Shown here piece by piece: positions 1 to 7,727 of a DNA stretch of 39,352 nt (position 1 is the first letter of the stretch; the number at the start of each line of letters is the position of its first letter). The DNA comes from Christensenella sp. UBA1750 (lineage in GTDB: Bacteria > Bacillota > Clostridia > Christensenellales > UBA1750). A program made the position numbers and the translations under genes. The notes under the pieces are model-generated. The model saw only the letters and a list, made by a program, of their open reading frames with translations. It was not told where the DNA came from and ran no database searches. Location of the stretch: assembly GCA_002315655.1 (NCBI GenBank), contig DCHO01000041.1:13099-52450 (forward strand), given 5' to 3'.

Positions 1-153
1 GGGTGCGCACCAACCGATGCCGTGGGTATAGCCGGAAATATCCTTGATCTCCTTGGCCTGAATCCACTTGCCCTCTTCGGGGATGGGTGCGGGGCCGTGG
101 TTGGGGCCCTTCTTCACACAGACCATTTCTTCCACTTCACGGGTGAATTGCAT
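1..153 (-). CDS. Iron-sulfur cluster scaffold-like protein, N-terminal fragment
   Basis: The first 51 codons of a leftward gene are present and the rest lies beyond the left edge. The start is the ATG at 153, with GGAGGAACC just upstream on the coding strand. The protein begins MQFTREVEEM, continues with KKGPNHGPAPIPEEGKW and ends at THGIGWCAP. From memory this is the N-terminus of a conserved clostridial protein annotated as an Fe-S cluster assembly scaffold, usually found beside a GGGtGRT protein. The Cys in GWCAP may be a cluster or thiol residue, but nothing further can be judged from a fragment. It diverges from the XRE-type regulator at 360. Family assignment is moderate; that the reading frame is a real gene is well supported by its RBS and promoter. 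Confidence 0.6.
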   Translation of the reverse strand, partial: MQFTREVEEMVCVKKGPNHGPAPIPEEGKWIQAKEIKDISGYTHGIGWCAP

Positions 154-203
154 GTGTGGTTCCTCCTTAAAACATAAATGGAATCGAAATCCAAACTGCT
201 GTT

Positions 204-212
204 ATTATACCA
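204..212 (-). promoter_or_regulatory. Extended -10 promoter for the leftward Fe-S scaffold-like gene
   Basis: On the minus strand TGGTATAAT gives a perfect TATAAT preceded by the TGn extension. No good -35 is visible at 16-18 bases. It lies about 50 bases upstream of the ATG at 153. The rest of 154-359 is AT-rich spacer between two divergent genes. Confidence 0.5.
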
Positions 213-296
213 CATTGTCAATTCTTTCACAGCCACTTTGCAGAAATTTTATGAAAAATACCACGAAATTTGGCGAAGGATTTTTGCCGCGGTTCT

Positions 297-325
297 TTGC
301 AATCGGGGTGCACACATAGTATAAT
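297..325 (+). promoter_or_regulatory. Sigma-A type promoter of the XRE regulator
   Basis: TTGCAA (297-302), 17 bases, then a perfect TATAAT (320-325), 34 bases before the start codon. An AAGGAGGG ribosome site at 343-350 follows. Confidence 0.65.
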
Positions 326-359
326 ACAGATAACGATTCGATAAGGAGGGATTTGTCCC

Positions 360-1055
360 ATGTCACGACTCGGTGAAATGATCAAGGAAGAACGCATCAA
401 GGCCGGATGGTCACAAAAGCAGCTGGCAAAAAAGAGCGGCGTGTCCGAAAGCTTTTTGGCGGATGTGGAGCTGGGCACCCGCATCATCGCAGATACACAG
501 GCAACAAGAATCCTGAAAGTCTTAGGCAAGAGCTCCGAGGTCTTTGCGGACTTTGAGAGCAAGGCAGACGGAATGCCCACCCCCACCGTCTCCCGTCCCA
601 CCGTAACAAGGCAGGCACCTGCGCAGGAGAAGCCGGCAAAGCCCGCAGAGCCCACCGACACCTGGCTTTCCGCCCTGGGAGGACTGATGCAGGCTGTGCC
701 CGTCAAAAATTCCCTCGGAAATGTGGTGGATCAGAAGGTTCTGCCCGTCAAGTCCGGGCGCATCGAGGGCGTTGTGGCGGAAAAGGTCTTCTACCTGCTG
801 GCTCCCGACGATTCCATGATGGGCTACCGCATCCGCAGAAACGACAGACTGCTGGTGCTGCCCGCCACCGCGCCGGTGGACAACGCCGTGATGGTCTTTA
901 TGCAGGATTCCGCCTACTACCTGCGCAAGGTTAATATGCAAGACGGCGGCAGACTGCTGATGCAGTGGTACGATTTTGACCCCCACTCCGAGGTGGTCAA
1001 TCAGAAGGAAGTCACCTTGGTCGGCCGCGTAAAGCGCGTGGAATTTGACCTGTAA
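360..1055 (+). CDS. XRE-family regulator with a degenerate S24/LexA-like C-terminal domain
   Basis: This 231-residue protein is probably a cytoplasmic DNA-binding transcription regulator. Residues 1-60 form a Cro/CI-type helix-turn-helix (GWSQKQLAKKSGVSESFLADVE). A Pro/Thr/Ala-rich linker follows at about 70-100, then a domain resembling the S24 peptidase fold of LexA/CI. The S24 serine is present in APDDSMM. The usual V/I-K-R triplet reads L-R-K (YYLRKV), so the catalytic Lys appears replaced by Arg, and no Ala-Gly cleavage site is obvious in the linker. Self-cleavage therefore seems unlikely, although the domain may still dimerise or sense a signal. The start is set by AAGGAGGG nine bases upstream. 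It is transcribed alone and ends in a strong terminator. Its targets are unknown; the divergent Fe-S gene is one candidate. Confidence 0.85.
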   Translation: MSRLGEMIKEERIKAGWSQKQLAKKSGVSESFLADVELGTRIIADTQATRILKVLGKSSEVFADFESKADGMPTPTVSRPTVTRQAPAQEKPAKPAEPTDTWLSALGGLMQAVPVKNSLGNVVDQKVLPVKSGRIEGVVAEKVFYLLAPDDSMMGYRIRRNDRLLVLPATAPVDNAVMVFMQDSAYYLRKVNMQDGGRLLMQWYDFDPHSEVVNQKEVTLVGRVKRVEFDL

Positions 1056-1071
1056 ATTCCCCGGAAATACC

Positions 1072-1112
1072 AAAGCCTTGAAACCTGTTTTTGCAGATTT
1101 CAAGGCTTTTTT
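1072..1112 (+). terminator. Rho-independent terminator after the XRE regulator
   Basis: AAAGCCTTGAAA (1072-1083) pairs with TTTCAAGGCTTT (1098-1109), and the run of T continues to 1112. It sits between two convergent genes and may also stop the leftward operon ending at 1117, although the T-run in that direction is short. Confidence 0.85.
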
Positions 1113-1116
1113 ACGC

Positions 1117-2262
1117 TTATTTGATGAGTTTTCCGGGCTTGATAGCGACCTTTTGCAGATAGGAGCCTTCGGAGACCGGTTTTCCTGCAAGAATATCTTC
1201 CTCGCGCAGACGGGCAAGGGTAATCTCGCCGTCCAAAGCACGGTTGTAGTCGTAGGAAATGTAGATGGTACCGTCCTCCGTCTGGTCGGAATCGGGGTAG
1301 GAGATCTCGAAGCGCTCGTCAAGAACGAAGCCTTTGCTCCATGTTGCCCCGTCATCCTTGGAGAGGAAGGCGGTCAGCTCCCGTCTGTCGGGTGCGGCCT
1401 GCTCTAAGATTCTGCCATGCTTAATGAGCAACAGGTTTCCGCTTTTCAGCGTCCGCAGATGGTAGCGGGCGGAAACACTCTGGGGCTTGGCGACCCCCGG
1501 CGCAGACCAGCTCTTGCCGAAATCAGGGGAATAGCTTTCCAGCAGCCCGTGGGTCGCGGTTCTGCCCAGCATCCAAAGCCTGTGGTCGGAAAGCTCGACC
1601 ATCATGTGCTCGTCAAAGAGAGAGTCGATGAAGGAAACGCCGCCGCGCCGCGTCCATGTTGCGCCCTGATCCTTGGAGACATAGACGTTCGCCATGCGTT
1701 CCAAATCCAGCTCATGGAAGCAATCCTCGAAGGGAGGACGGATGAGAAAGCGCTGCCACAGGGACACGGGCAGCACCCATTCGCCGTTGGAGAGGATGGT
1801 GGGTTTATTGAGGGTACAGCCGGGGGCGATATACTGCGGGTCTGTCCAAGTCGGTTTTTCGGCATCGGGATTGTCGCAGCGGATGAACCAGTCGGAGGAT
1901 GCACCGTCAAAGTGCTCCATATTCTGATTGAAGAACAGGAACAGGCGGTTGTCAGGGTCAACAAACAGCGTACCCACAATGGTGCAGCGCTTCATGCCTA
2001 AGGATTCATCGTGGGGGTCGATGGCTAAGATCGGCTCGGAGAAGGTCTTTCCCTTGTCATCGGAATAGGCCAGCAGGAAATAGGCATCGGCATTGTCACC
2101 GCCGCCCACCCAGCAGACATACACCCGCTCCTTTTTCGTCACCGCCACACCGATGGTCATGCCGTAATCCTGATCGGCCATGCGGTATTTGGGCAGAGGC
2201 TCATGGTTGATGATCGGGTAATCCTGCCCGCGCATATATTTTTTTACATCAATTTCAGACAT
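1117..2262 (-). CDS. Sialidase-fold (BNR/Asp-box) protein A, putative intracellular glycoside hydrolase
   Basis: A 381-residue protein with four Asp boxes (SxDxGxTW type): SDDKGKTF (67-74), SKDQGATW (196-203), SPDFGKSW (245-252) and SKDDGATW (301-308). These mark a six-bladed beta-propeller of the sialidase superfamily. There is no signal peptide (MSEIDVKKYM), so it should act in the cytoplasm. It is clearly paralogous to the protein at 22628: both contain FDEHM-VEL, RLWML-RT, L-SG--LL- and EISYPD in the same order, and similar C-termini (EGSYL-KV). GAGGG upstream supports the ATG at 2262. It is the last gene of a three-gene operon after a second BNR protein and a GH109-like protein. Automatic annotation would call it exo-alpha-sialidase; the fold is well supported, the sialic acid substrate is not. 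Confidence 0.8.
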   Translation of the reverse strand: MSEIDVKKYMRGQDYPIINHEPLPKYRMADQDYGMTIGVAVTKKERVYVCWVGGGDNADAYFLLAYSDDKGKTFSEPILAIDPHDESLGMKRCTIVGTLFVDPDNRLFLFFNQNMEHFDGASSDWFIRCDNPDAEKPTWTDPQYIAPGCTLNKPTILSNGEWVLPVSLWQRFLIRPPFEDCFHELDLERMANVYVSKDQGATWTRRGGVSFIDSLFDEHMMVELSDHRLWMLGRTATHGLLESYSPDFGKSWSAPGVAKPQSVSARYHLRTLKSGNLLLIKHGRILEQAAPDRRELTAFLSKDDGATWSKGFVLDERFEISYPDSDQTEDGTIYISYDYNRALDGEITLARLREEDILAGKPVSEGSYLQKVAIKPGKLIK

Positions 2263-2274
2263 TTTCTTTACCCT

Positions 2275-3300
2275 CTATATTGTGTGATCGACAAACAGGA
2301 TTTCGTGGCGGTTGAGCTCGATGGTGAAATAGATATGCCCGTCCTCATAAAAGCCGTCGGGGTAGCAGAAATACAGCGGCATATCGGACAGCACGCGCTT
2401 GTCGCTCCACGTCTTCATGCCATCGTCGGATATCCAGATTGCAAAGGGGTTACGGTTTTCCATGCCGCAGACGGAATTGGGTGTGTGAAGGAGGGCAATT
2501 TTTCCCTCCGGCAGCGGGATGAGCTTGGGCTTGTTTCCGGGGTTGGGAATATCGGTTTTCACAAGCTCTGTCCATGTGCGCCCAAAGTCCTTGGATTCGC
2601 TTCTCCACAGGCAGCCCGTGCCGTCAATGCGCGCCAGCATCACAAGGGTTCCGTCGGAAGTCTCGGCAATGGTGGGTTCCGTCCATGCCCAATTTCGCCC
2701 GGTGCTTCCCTTGATGGCGACCTTGGGGCCTATGAAGTGCTGCCAGGTTTTGCCGTTGTCAGCGGAGATCACCACATTGTTTTCCAGATGGTCGATATTC
2801 GCGCTGTAAACGCCCAAGGACGCATCCTCCAGGGCAAGCAGACGGTCATTTTCCTCCTGCGAGACGGGGAAATGCTGGCAGGGCATCAAAATTTCGCCGT
2901 TTGTGAGCTTCACCGTGCCGCGCACGAAGCAGAAGCCGGGATAGAACGGCGGGTGCCCCACGTTAATCCATGTTCTGCCGCAGTCGCGGGACTGCATGAC
3001 CACACACTTCATGTTGAGGAAATGCCCGTTGTGCACCTCCAGATAGACATTCACCGCGCCATCCAGTTCGTTGACCTCGGTTAGGTACACCGATTCGCCG
3101 GTCTCAGGGTAGATAGAAAAGGGCTTGTCCCAGGTGTACCCGTTATCGTGGCTCAGAAAACACAGCACGCGGTTGTCCGGCGCGGGCTCGGTGACACCGC
3201 CGCACTGGCAGACGCACAGCAGGTCGCCGTTTGCCATGCGGCGCAGGATGGGTTCGCAGGAAAGGCTGTCGTTGTGAATGAGCTTCATTCGGTTCTGCAT
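2275..3300 (-). CDS. Sialidase-fold (BNR/Asp-box) protein B, putative intracellular glycoside hydrolase
   Basis: A 341-residue beta-propeller protein with Asp boxes SHDNGYTW, SRDCGRTW, SADNGKTW and SKDFGRTW and a variant SDDGMKTW. The N-terminal first strand reads CEPILRRMANGDLL. In true sialidases the same place holds an R-I-P motif whose arginine binds the sialate carboxylate; here that arginine is absent (CEP). There is no signal peptide. AAGGA lies eight bases before the ATG at 3300. It is separated by 12 bases from protein A downstream and 22 bases from the GH109-like gene upstream, so the three are almost certainly co-transcribed. Fold confidence is high. Activity on sialic acid is doubtful, and another acidic or neutral glycan is equally possible. 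Confidence 0.8.
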   Translation of the reverse strand: MQNRMKLIHNDSLSCEPILRRMANGDLLCVCQCGGVTEPAPDNRVLCFLSHDNGYTWDKPFSIYPETGESVYLTEVNELDGAVNVYLEVHNGHFLNMKCVVMQSRDCGRTWINVGHPPFYPGFCFVRGTVKLTNGEILMPCQHFPVSQEENDRLLALEDASLGVYSANIDHLENNVVISADNGKTWQHFIGPKVAIKGSTGRNWAWTEPTIAETSDGTLVMLARIDGTGCLWRSESKDFGRTWTELVKTDIPNPGNKPKLIPLPEGKIALLHTPNSVCGMENRNPFAIWISDDGMKTWSDKRVLSDMPLYFCYPDGFYEDGHIYFTIELNRHEILFVDHTI

Positions 3301-3322
3301 GGTGATTTCCTTTCTGGTTCTG

Positions 3323-4522
3323 CTATCTCATGGTGAACTTGCCGTTTGTGAAGTCGGGAATGGCAACGGGCGCACCGCCTAAAAGGATGGACTGCTCGGA
3401 GAGCACGGAGACCGCCATCCACGCGGCGGCATCGTACACGTCGATGGGCACTTCGGTCTCGTTCTGCACGGCGCGGAAGAATGCACCGTAAACCAGCCAG
3501 TCCATGCCGTCGTGACCGCCCTGCACGCCTTCCGCAAGGTACTGCTTCCAGATGGGATGCTCGTACTTCTCAAAATATTCTTGCGCGTTGTCCCAGTGGG
3601 GCTTCCAGTTGAAGTGGTCATTTGCCTCGGGGGTATCATCCATATAAATGGAGTTGTTGTCCTCCATATACATTCCCTTGGTGCCGCGGACGGTGAAGCG
3701 GCGGGAATAAGCGCGGGGCAGGCTGGTGTCCAACTGAATGTGGATGGTCTCGCCGCGGGAGCACTTGATGATGGTATCCACCACATCCCCCTGCGCCCAA
3801 TCCACATTTGCCAGCTTGTCGTTTTCGCCCCGGGTCTTCATAACATATTCGTGCAAACCGTAGGAGCCGGAGGCCACGGAGTTTAAGGACACCATGCGGT
3901 TGCCGTGGTTGATGTCTAAAAGCTGCGCAATGGGACCCAATTCGTGGGAGGGATAGTTATCCAGATTGCGGTGCTGATAGTTGCGCAGACGGTAATGGCG
4001 GCATTCCTCGCCGGTGGTGATCTCCTCCCGCAGGTCGTGGCAGTAGCCGCCCTCGCAGTAGACGATGCACCCGAAGGCTCCCTTGCGTACCATGTTCTGA
4101 ATCATCAGCTCGGTTCTGCCGTAGCAGCAGTTCTCCAGGAACATACAGGGCACGCCGGTCTTTTCGTAGGTTTTGACCAGCTCATGGCACTGATCCAGCG
4201 TGTACGCGCCCGCCACCTCCATGGCGGCATACTTGCCGTGCTCCATGGCCTCGATGGCAAGGGGAATGTGCGCTTCCCACGCCGCCGTAATGACCACGGC
4301 ATCCAGTTCAGGTAGGGCGATGAGCTCATGCGCGTCCGTGGTGGCAAAAGGACGCTTGCCGGTGAGCTTTTCCACAAGGTCAGCCCCCGCCTGTGCGCGG
4401 TCGGGGTACACGTCGCACACCGCCGCCACGACAACGCCCTTCTGCGGCACCATCACCTGCTCCACCGTGCCCATGCCGCGCTTGCCAAGACCGATCACGC
4501 CGACCTTAATGTTTTCCTTCAT
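3323..4522 (-). CDS. GH109-like Gfo/Idh/MocA family protein (NAD-dependent glycosidase or sugar oxidoreductase)
   Basis: A 399-residue protein with an N-terminal Rossmann fold (VGVIGLGKRGMG, residues 7-18) and the MocA-type C-terminal domain. The middle matches glycoside hydrolase family 109 as I remember it: LENCCYGRTELM (129-140), NMVRKGAFG, GGYCHDLR (158-165), then NYPSHELGP (189-197), where His193 sits at the family's catalytic-region histidine. GH109 enzymes use a bound NAD to oxidise C3 transiently and release alpha-GalNAc. A related 3-keto-sugar dehydrogenase role is the alternative. The ATG at 4522 is preferred over an upstream in-frame start because GGAGG lies eight bases before it. 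It heads an operon with two BNR propeller proteins, suggesting joint action on one glycan. There is no signal peptide. Confidence 0.8.
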   Translation of the reverse strand: MKENIKVGVIGLGKRGMGTVEQVMVPQKGVVVAAVCDVYPDRAQAGADLVEKLTGKRPFATTDAHELIALPELDAVVITAAWEAHIPLAIEAMEHGKYAAMEVAGAYTLDQCHELVKTYEKTGVPCMFLENCCYGRTELMIQNMVRKGAFGCIVYCEGGYCHDLREEITTGEECRHYRLRNYQHRNLDNYPSHELGPIAQLLDINHGNRMVSLNSVASGSYGLHEYVMKTRGENDKLANVDWAQGDVVDTIIKCSRGETIHIQLDTSLPRAYSRRFTVRGTKGMYMEDNNSIYMDDTPEANDHFNWKPHWDNAQEYFEKYEHPIWKQYLAEGVQGGHDGMDWLVYGAFFRAVQNETEVPIDVYDAAAWMAVSVLSEQSILLGGAPVAIPDFTNGKFTMR

Positions 4523-4560
4523 ATAAATATCCTCCTTCATCCGTGCAGACATTTTTTCTT

Positions 4561-4566
4561 ATTATA
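4561..4566 (-). promoter_or_regulatory. Possible -10 box of the GH109-like operon
   Basis: TATAAT on the minus strand about 40 bases before the ATG at 4522. The -35 region at 17 bases (TGGCAG) is poor. The adjoining DNA to 4700 holds several TGCAT/ATGCA words, including the palindrome GCATATATGC, between this box and the argG promoter. Confidence 0.4.
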
Positions 4567-4670
4567 CACCCATTCGCGTTTCTCTGCCAGTATTTTTGCA
4601 TATATGCGCTCAATATGCAGGATTTTGCGTATTGTTTACACAATCAGTGCATCTTTATTCATTAAAAGCC

Positions 4671-4699
4671 TTGACAGTTGCATAATCTCTGCATATAAT
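4671..4699 (+). promoter_or_regulatory. Consensus sigma-A promoter of argG
   Basis: TTGACA (4671-4676), 17 bases, TATAAT (4694-4699): a perfect match in both boxes. The spacer and -10 hold a direct repeat, TGCATAAT and TGCATATAAT, and the -35 flank holds TTATTCATTAA. These could be an ArgR-type operator, but I cannot score them. The 5' leader of about 70 bases has a short AGGTTC/GAACCT stem and no T-box features. Confidence 0.8.
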
Positions 4700-4775
4700 A
4701 GAGCCATCATCAATCTTCCGCAGAGGTTCATCCTCCAAACGGAACCTGAAAGTTTGAAAGGACGCAAGACAAACC

Positions 4776-5993
4776 ATGAACAAAGCCGATATTAAAAAAG
4801 TAGTGCTCGCCTATTCCGGCGGACTGGACACCTCCATCATCATCCCCTGGCTGAAAGAGAACTATAACAACTGCGAAGTCATCGCCGTCTCCGGCAATGT
4901 CGGTCAGGCAGACGAACTGGAAGGTCTGGAAGAAAAGGCTCTGAAGACCGGCGCTTCCAAGCTCTACGTCTTAGACCTTACCGAGGATTATGTGGACAAC
5001 TACATCATACCCACCATGAAGGCCGGTGCCATTTATGAAGAGTATTTGCTCGGCACCTCCCACGCCCGCCCCTGCATCGCCAAGGGACTGGTCGAGATCG
5101 CCCTGAAGGAAGGCGCGGATGCCATCTGCCACGGCTGCACCGGCAAGGGCAACGACCAGGTTCGTTTCGAGCTGGCCATCAAGCACTTTGCACCCAATAT
5201 GCCCATCATCGCCCCCTGGCGTGAGTGGAGCATCAAGAGCCGTGACGAAGAAATTGATTACGCCGAAGCGCACAACATTCCTTTGAAGATCAACCGCGAG
5301 ACCAACTACTCCAAGGACAAGAACCTGTGGCACTTATCTCACGAAGGTCTGGATCTGGAAGACCCCGGCAACGAGCCGCAATACGAAAAGCCCGGTTTCT
5401 TAGAGATGGGCGTCTCCCCCATTCAGGCTCCCGATGAGCCCACCTACATCACCGTTGAGTTCGACAAGGGCGTGCCTGTTGCGCTCAACGACGAGAAGAT
5501 GAAGGCCAAGGACATTATCTTAAAGCTCAACGAAATCGGCGGCAAGAACGGCATCGGCATCCTGGACATCGTTGAAAACCGTCTGGTCGGCATGAAGTGC
5601 CGCGGCGTTTACGAAACTCCCGGCGGAACCATCCTCTACAAAGCGCATCAGGTTCTGGAACAGATTACGCTGGACAAGATGGTGATGCACGAAAAGCAGC
5701 GTCTCTCCGTGACCTTTGCCGAACTGGTCTACAACGGCCAGTGGTTCACCCCCCTGCGCGAAGCCCTCTCCGCTTTCGTGGATAAGACGCAGGAAAAGGT
5801 CAACGGCAAGGTTCGCTTAAAGCTCTACAAGGGCAACATGATCAACGCGGGTGTGTGGTCTCCCAACTCCCTGTATTCCGAAGACATTGCCACCTTCGGT
5901 GCCTCCGATTACAACCAGGCTGACGCAGCCGGCTTCATCACCCTCTTCGGTCTGCCCGTCAAGGTTCAGGCCATGGTGGAAGGTAAGAAGTAA
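4776..5993 (+). CDS. argG: Argininosuccinate synthase
   Basis: A 405-residue cytoplasmic enzyme that joins citrulline and aspartate with ATP to form argininosuccinate, the penultimate step of arginine synthesis. The ATP PP-loop AYSGGLDTS is at residues 12-20. Further family blocks are visible: GTSHARPCIAKGLVEIA, CHGCTGKGNDQVRFEL, APWREW, and NLWHLSHEG. The length is normal. The ATG at 4776 follows a modest AAAGGA site about 13 bases away, beneath a perfect promoter. The transporter genes and argF follow in the same direction, while argH is not in the window. A strong hairpin at 6016-6050 separates argG from the receptor genes and may adjust their relative expression. Confidence 0.97.
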   Translation: MNKADIKKVVLAYSGGLDTSIIIPWLKENYNNCEVIAVSGNVGQADELEGLEEKALKTGASKLYVLDLTEDYVDNYIIPTMKAGAIYEEYLLGTSHARPCIAKGLVEIALKEGADAICHGCTGKGNDQVRFELAIKHFAPNMPIIAPWREWSIKSRDEEIDYAEAHNIPLKINRETNYSKDKNLWHLSHEGLDLEDPGNEPQYEKPGFLEMGVSPIQAPDEPTYITVEFDKGVPVALNDEKMKAKDIILKLNEIGGKNGIGILDIVENRLVGMKCRGVYETPGGTILYKAHQVLEQITLDKMVMHEKQRLSVTFAELVYNGQWFTPLREALSAFVDKTQEKVNGKVRLKLYKGNMINAGVWSPNSLYSEDIATFGASDYNQADAAGFITLFGLPVKVQAMVEGKK

Positions 5994-6015
5994 TTTCCAC
6001 AAAATCATACAAAAA

Positions 6016-6050
6016 ATGAGATAAGGCGACCGATAATTGCCTTATCTCAT
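6016..6050. other. Perfect 12-bp stem-loop between argG and the receptor genes
   Basis: ATGAGATAAGGC (6016-6027) is exactly complementary to GCCTTATCTCAT (6039-6050), with an 11-base loop. A run of six A precedes it, so it makes a good terminator for leftward transcription. In the rightward direction of the operon the stem is followed by ATAAATTCAC rather than a T-run. It may thus be a weak terminator, or an mRNA-stabilising element that lets argG and the transporter be expressed at different levels. Confidence 0.75.
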
Positions 6051-6084
6051 ATAAATTCACATCCTTTGAAGGGAGGAAAATATC

Positions 6085-6873
6085 ATGAAAAAGGTCTTTT
6101 CTCTGATTCTCGTTTCTCTGCTGGTTCTCTCTTTGACTGCCTGCTCGTCTTCCGCATTAACGGTATCATCCGTGCGAAAGAAAGGTTCCATCCACATGGC
6201 CACATCTCCTGATTTTCCGCCCTTTGACTACATCGGCGAAAACAACGAAGTTGCCGGGATCGAGATCGACATTTGGAACATCATCTGCGAAAAGTTAGGC
6301 GTGACACTTCAAATCGACCAGATGTCCTTTGACGCACTGCTGCCCAGCGTGCAAGCCGGAAAAATCGACGTAGCCGTCTGCGGCATCACCGCCAGCGAGG
6401 AACGCAAAAAGAACACCCTGTTCTCCATGCCCTTCTGTCTGGCCGCCCAGTCCATCGTAGTTCCCTCCGGCTCCGAAATCACCTGCAAGGCCGATTTGGA
6501 AGGTAAGAGCGTTTCCGTGCAGTCCGGCACCACCGCCGAGAGCTTCTGCACCGGCGAGGGCTACAACGTAGGCTCCTACGAATCCAACACCGATGCCCAG
6601 CTGGCCATGGCCGCCGGCAAGGTGGACGCCTGGGTCATTGACGACCTGACCGCTATGGACATGGTCGCCACCTACAACGCAGACCATCCTGATGCTCCCC
6701 TTGTCATCCTCTCCGATGTAATGACCACCGAGCCTTACGCCTTCGCCTTCAAGCTGGGCGGCGATGATTTCGTAAACGAGATCGACAAGATCTTAACCGA
6801 ACTCATCGAGGACGGCACAATGGCTGAAATTTTCGCAAACTACGGGCTTACCTACATTGCCCCCGAACTGTAA
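6085..6873 (+). CDS. Amino-acid ABC transporter substrate-binding lipoprotein 1 (arginine/ornithine/citrulline type)
   Basis: A 262-residue extracellular receptor of the polar amino-acid family (SBP_bac_3). A lipoprotein signal peptide ends in LTAC with Cys20 as the lipidated residue. The mature domain starts with KKGSIHMATSPDFPPFDY. It carries the ligand-site block GITASEERKK, whose Arg normally binds the amino-acid carboxylate, and AWVIDD, whose Asp normally contacts the amino group. GAAGGGAGG precedes the ATG. It is the first of three tandem paralogues (also at 6910 and 7728) placed between argG and argF, which suggests arginine, ornithine or citrulline as ligand. Cysteines at PFCLAAQ, ITCKAD and ESFC are shared by all three paralogues and are unusual in secreted receptors. 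Confidence 0.92.
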   Translation: MKKVFSLILVSLLVLSLTACSSSALTVSSVRKKGSIHMATSPDFPPFDYIGENNEVAGIEIDIWNIICEKLGVTLQIDQMSFDALLPSVQAGKIDVAVCGITASEERKKNTLFSMPFCLAAQSIVVPSGSEITCKADLEGKSVSVQSGTTAESFCTGEGYNVGSYESNTDAQLAMAAGKVDAWVIDDLTAMDMVATYNADHPDAPLVILSDVMTTEPYAFAFKLGGDDFVNEIDKILTELIEDGTMAEIFANYGLTYIAPEL

Positions 6874-6909
6874 GCCAAAGGAATTTCACATAACGAAAGG
6901 AACACCCGC

Positions 6910-7695
6910 ATGAAAAAGATTATTACTCTTCTCCTGGCGCTCCTGATGGTTGTTTCCCTGACCGCCTGCTCCTCCAACGAAAAGACCATGGCCTCTCTCA
7001 AGAAGAAAGGTTCCATCACCATCGCTACTTCCCCCAACTTCCCGCCCTTTGAGACACTGAACGGCACCAACGTTATCGGCATCGACATTGACATCTGGAA
7101 CATCATCAGCGAAAAGCTCGGCGTTGAGCTCGTGATCGAGCAGATGTCCTTCGACTCCATCCTGCCCGGCGTTCAGTCCGGCAAGATCGACGTCGGCGTG
7201 TCCGGCATCACCGCCAGCGAAGAGCGCAAGAAGAATGTTCTGTTCACCACTCCCTACTGCATGGCTGCGCAGGCCATCGTTGTGAAAGCCGATTCCGGCA
7301 TCACCTGCAAGGCTGACCTTGGCGACAAGGCCATCTCCGTGCAGACCGGCACCACCTCCGAGACCTTCTGCCTCGCAAACGGCTACAACGTCGGCTCCTA
7401 CGGCTCCAACACCGACGCCGAAATGGCTCTGACCACCGGCAAGACCGAAGCCTGGGTCATCGACGACCTCTCCGCCGCCGAAATGGTTGCCAACTGGAAC
7501 GCCGAAAATCCCGATGCTCCCCTCGTCATTCTGGACGAACCCATGACTTCGGAACCCTATGCCTACGCCTTTGCCTTCGGCAGCGAGGAAATCGTGAATG
7601 AAGTCAGCAAGATCATCGAAGAAATGATCACCGACGGCACCATCGAAGGCATCTTCGCCTCCTACGGTGTGCCCTACTTCGCTCCCGAATTCTAA
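6910..7695 (+). CDS. Amino-acid ABC transporter substrate-binding lipoprotein 2
   Basis: A 261-residue paralogue of the preceding receptor, 36 bases downstream of it. The signal peptide has lipobox LTAC (Cys20). The ligand blocks ATSPNFPPFE, GITASEERKK and AWVIDD are intact. It differs from receptor 1 around the pocket, for example SPNF for SPDF and CSSN after the lipobox. The three shared cysteines are present (PYC, ITC, ETFC). AAAGGAA upstream supports the start. It is expected to tether outside the membrane and deliver a basic amino acid or citrulline to the permease at 8598. Tandem duplication is the simplest origin. Whether it has a different ligand cannot be read from sequence. Confidence 0.92.
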   Translation: MKKIITLLLALLMVVSLTACSSNEKTMASLKKKGSITIATSPNFPPFETLNGTNVIGIDIDIWNIISEKLGVELVIEQMSFDSILPGVQSGKIDVGVSGITASEERKKNVLFTTPYCMAAQAIVVKADSGITCKADLGDKAISVQTGTTSETFCLANGYNVGSYGSNTDAEMALTTGKTEAWVIDDLSAAEMVANWNAENPDAPLVILDEPMTSEPYAYAFAFGSEEIVNEVSKIIEEMITDGTIEGIFASYGVPYFAPEF

Positions 7696-7727
7696 TCTAT
7701 CACGCAAACGAAAGGACTTTCTGACCC

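Noticed and set aside
360..1055. LexA or a prophage CI repressor
   Set aside because: The catalytic Lys seems missing, there is no cleavage site, and no phage or SOS genes lie nearby.
4700..4775. T-box riboswitch in the argG leader
   Set aside because: The leader is only about 70 bases with one short stem; no Stem I, T-box sequence or terminator/antiterminator pair.
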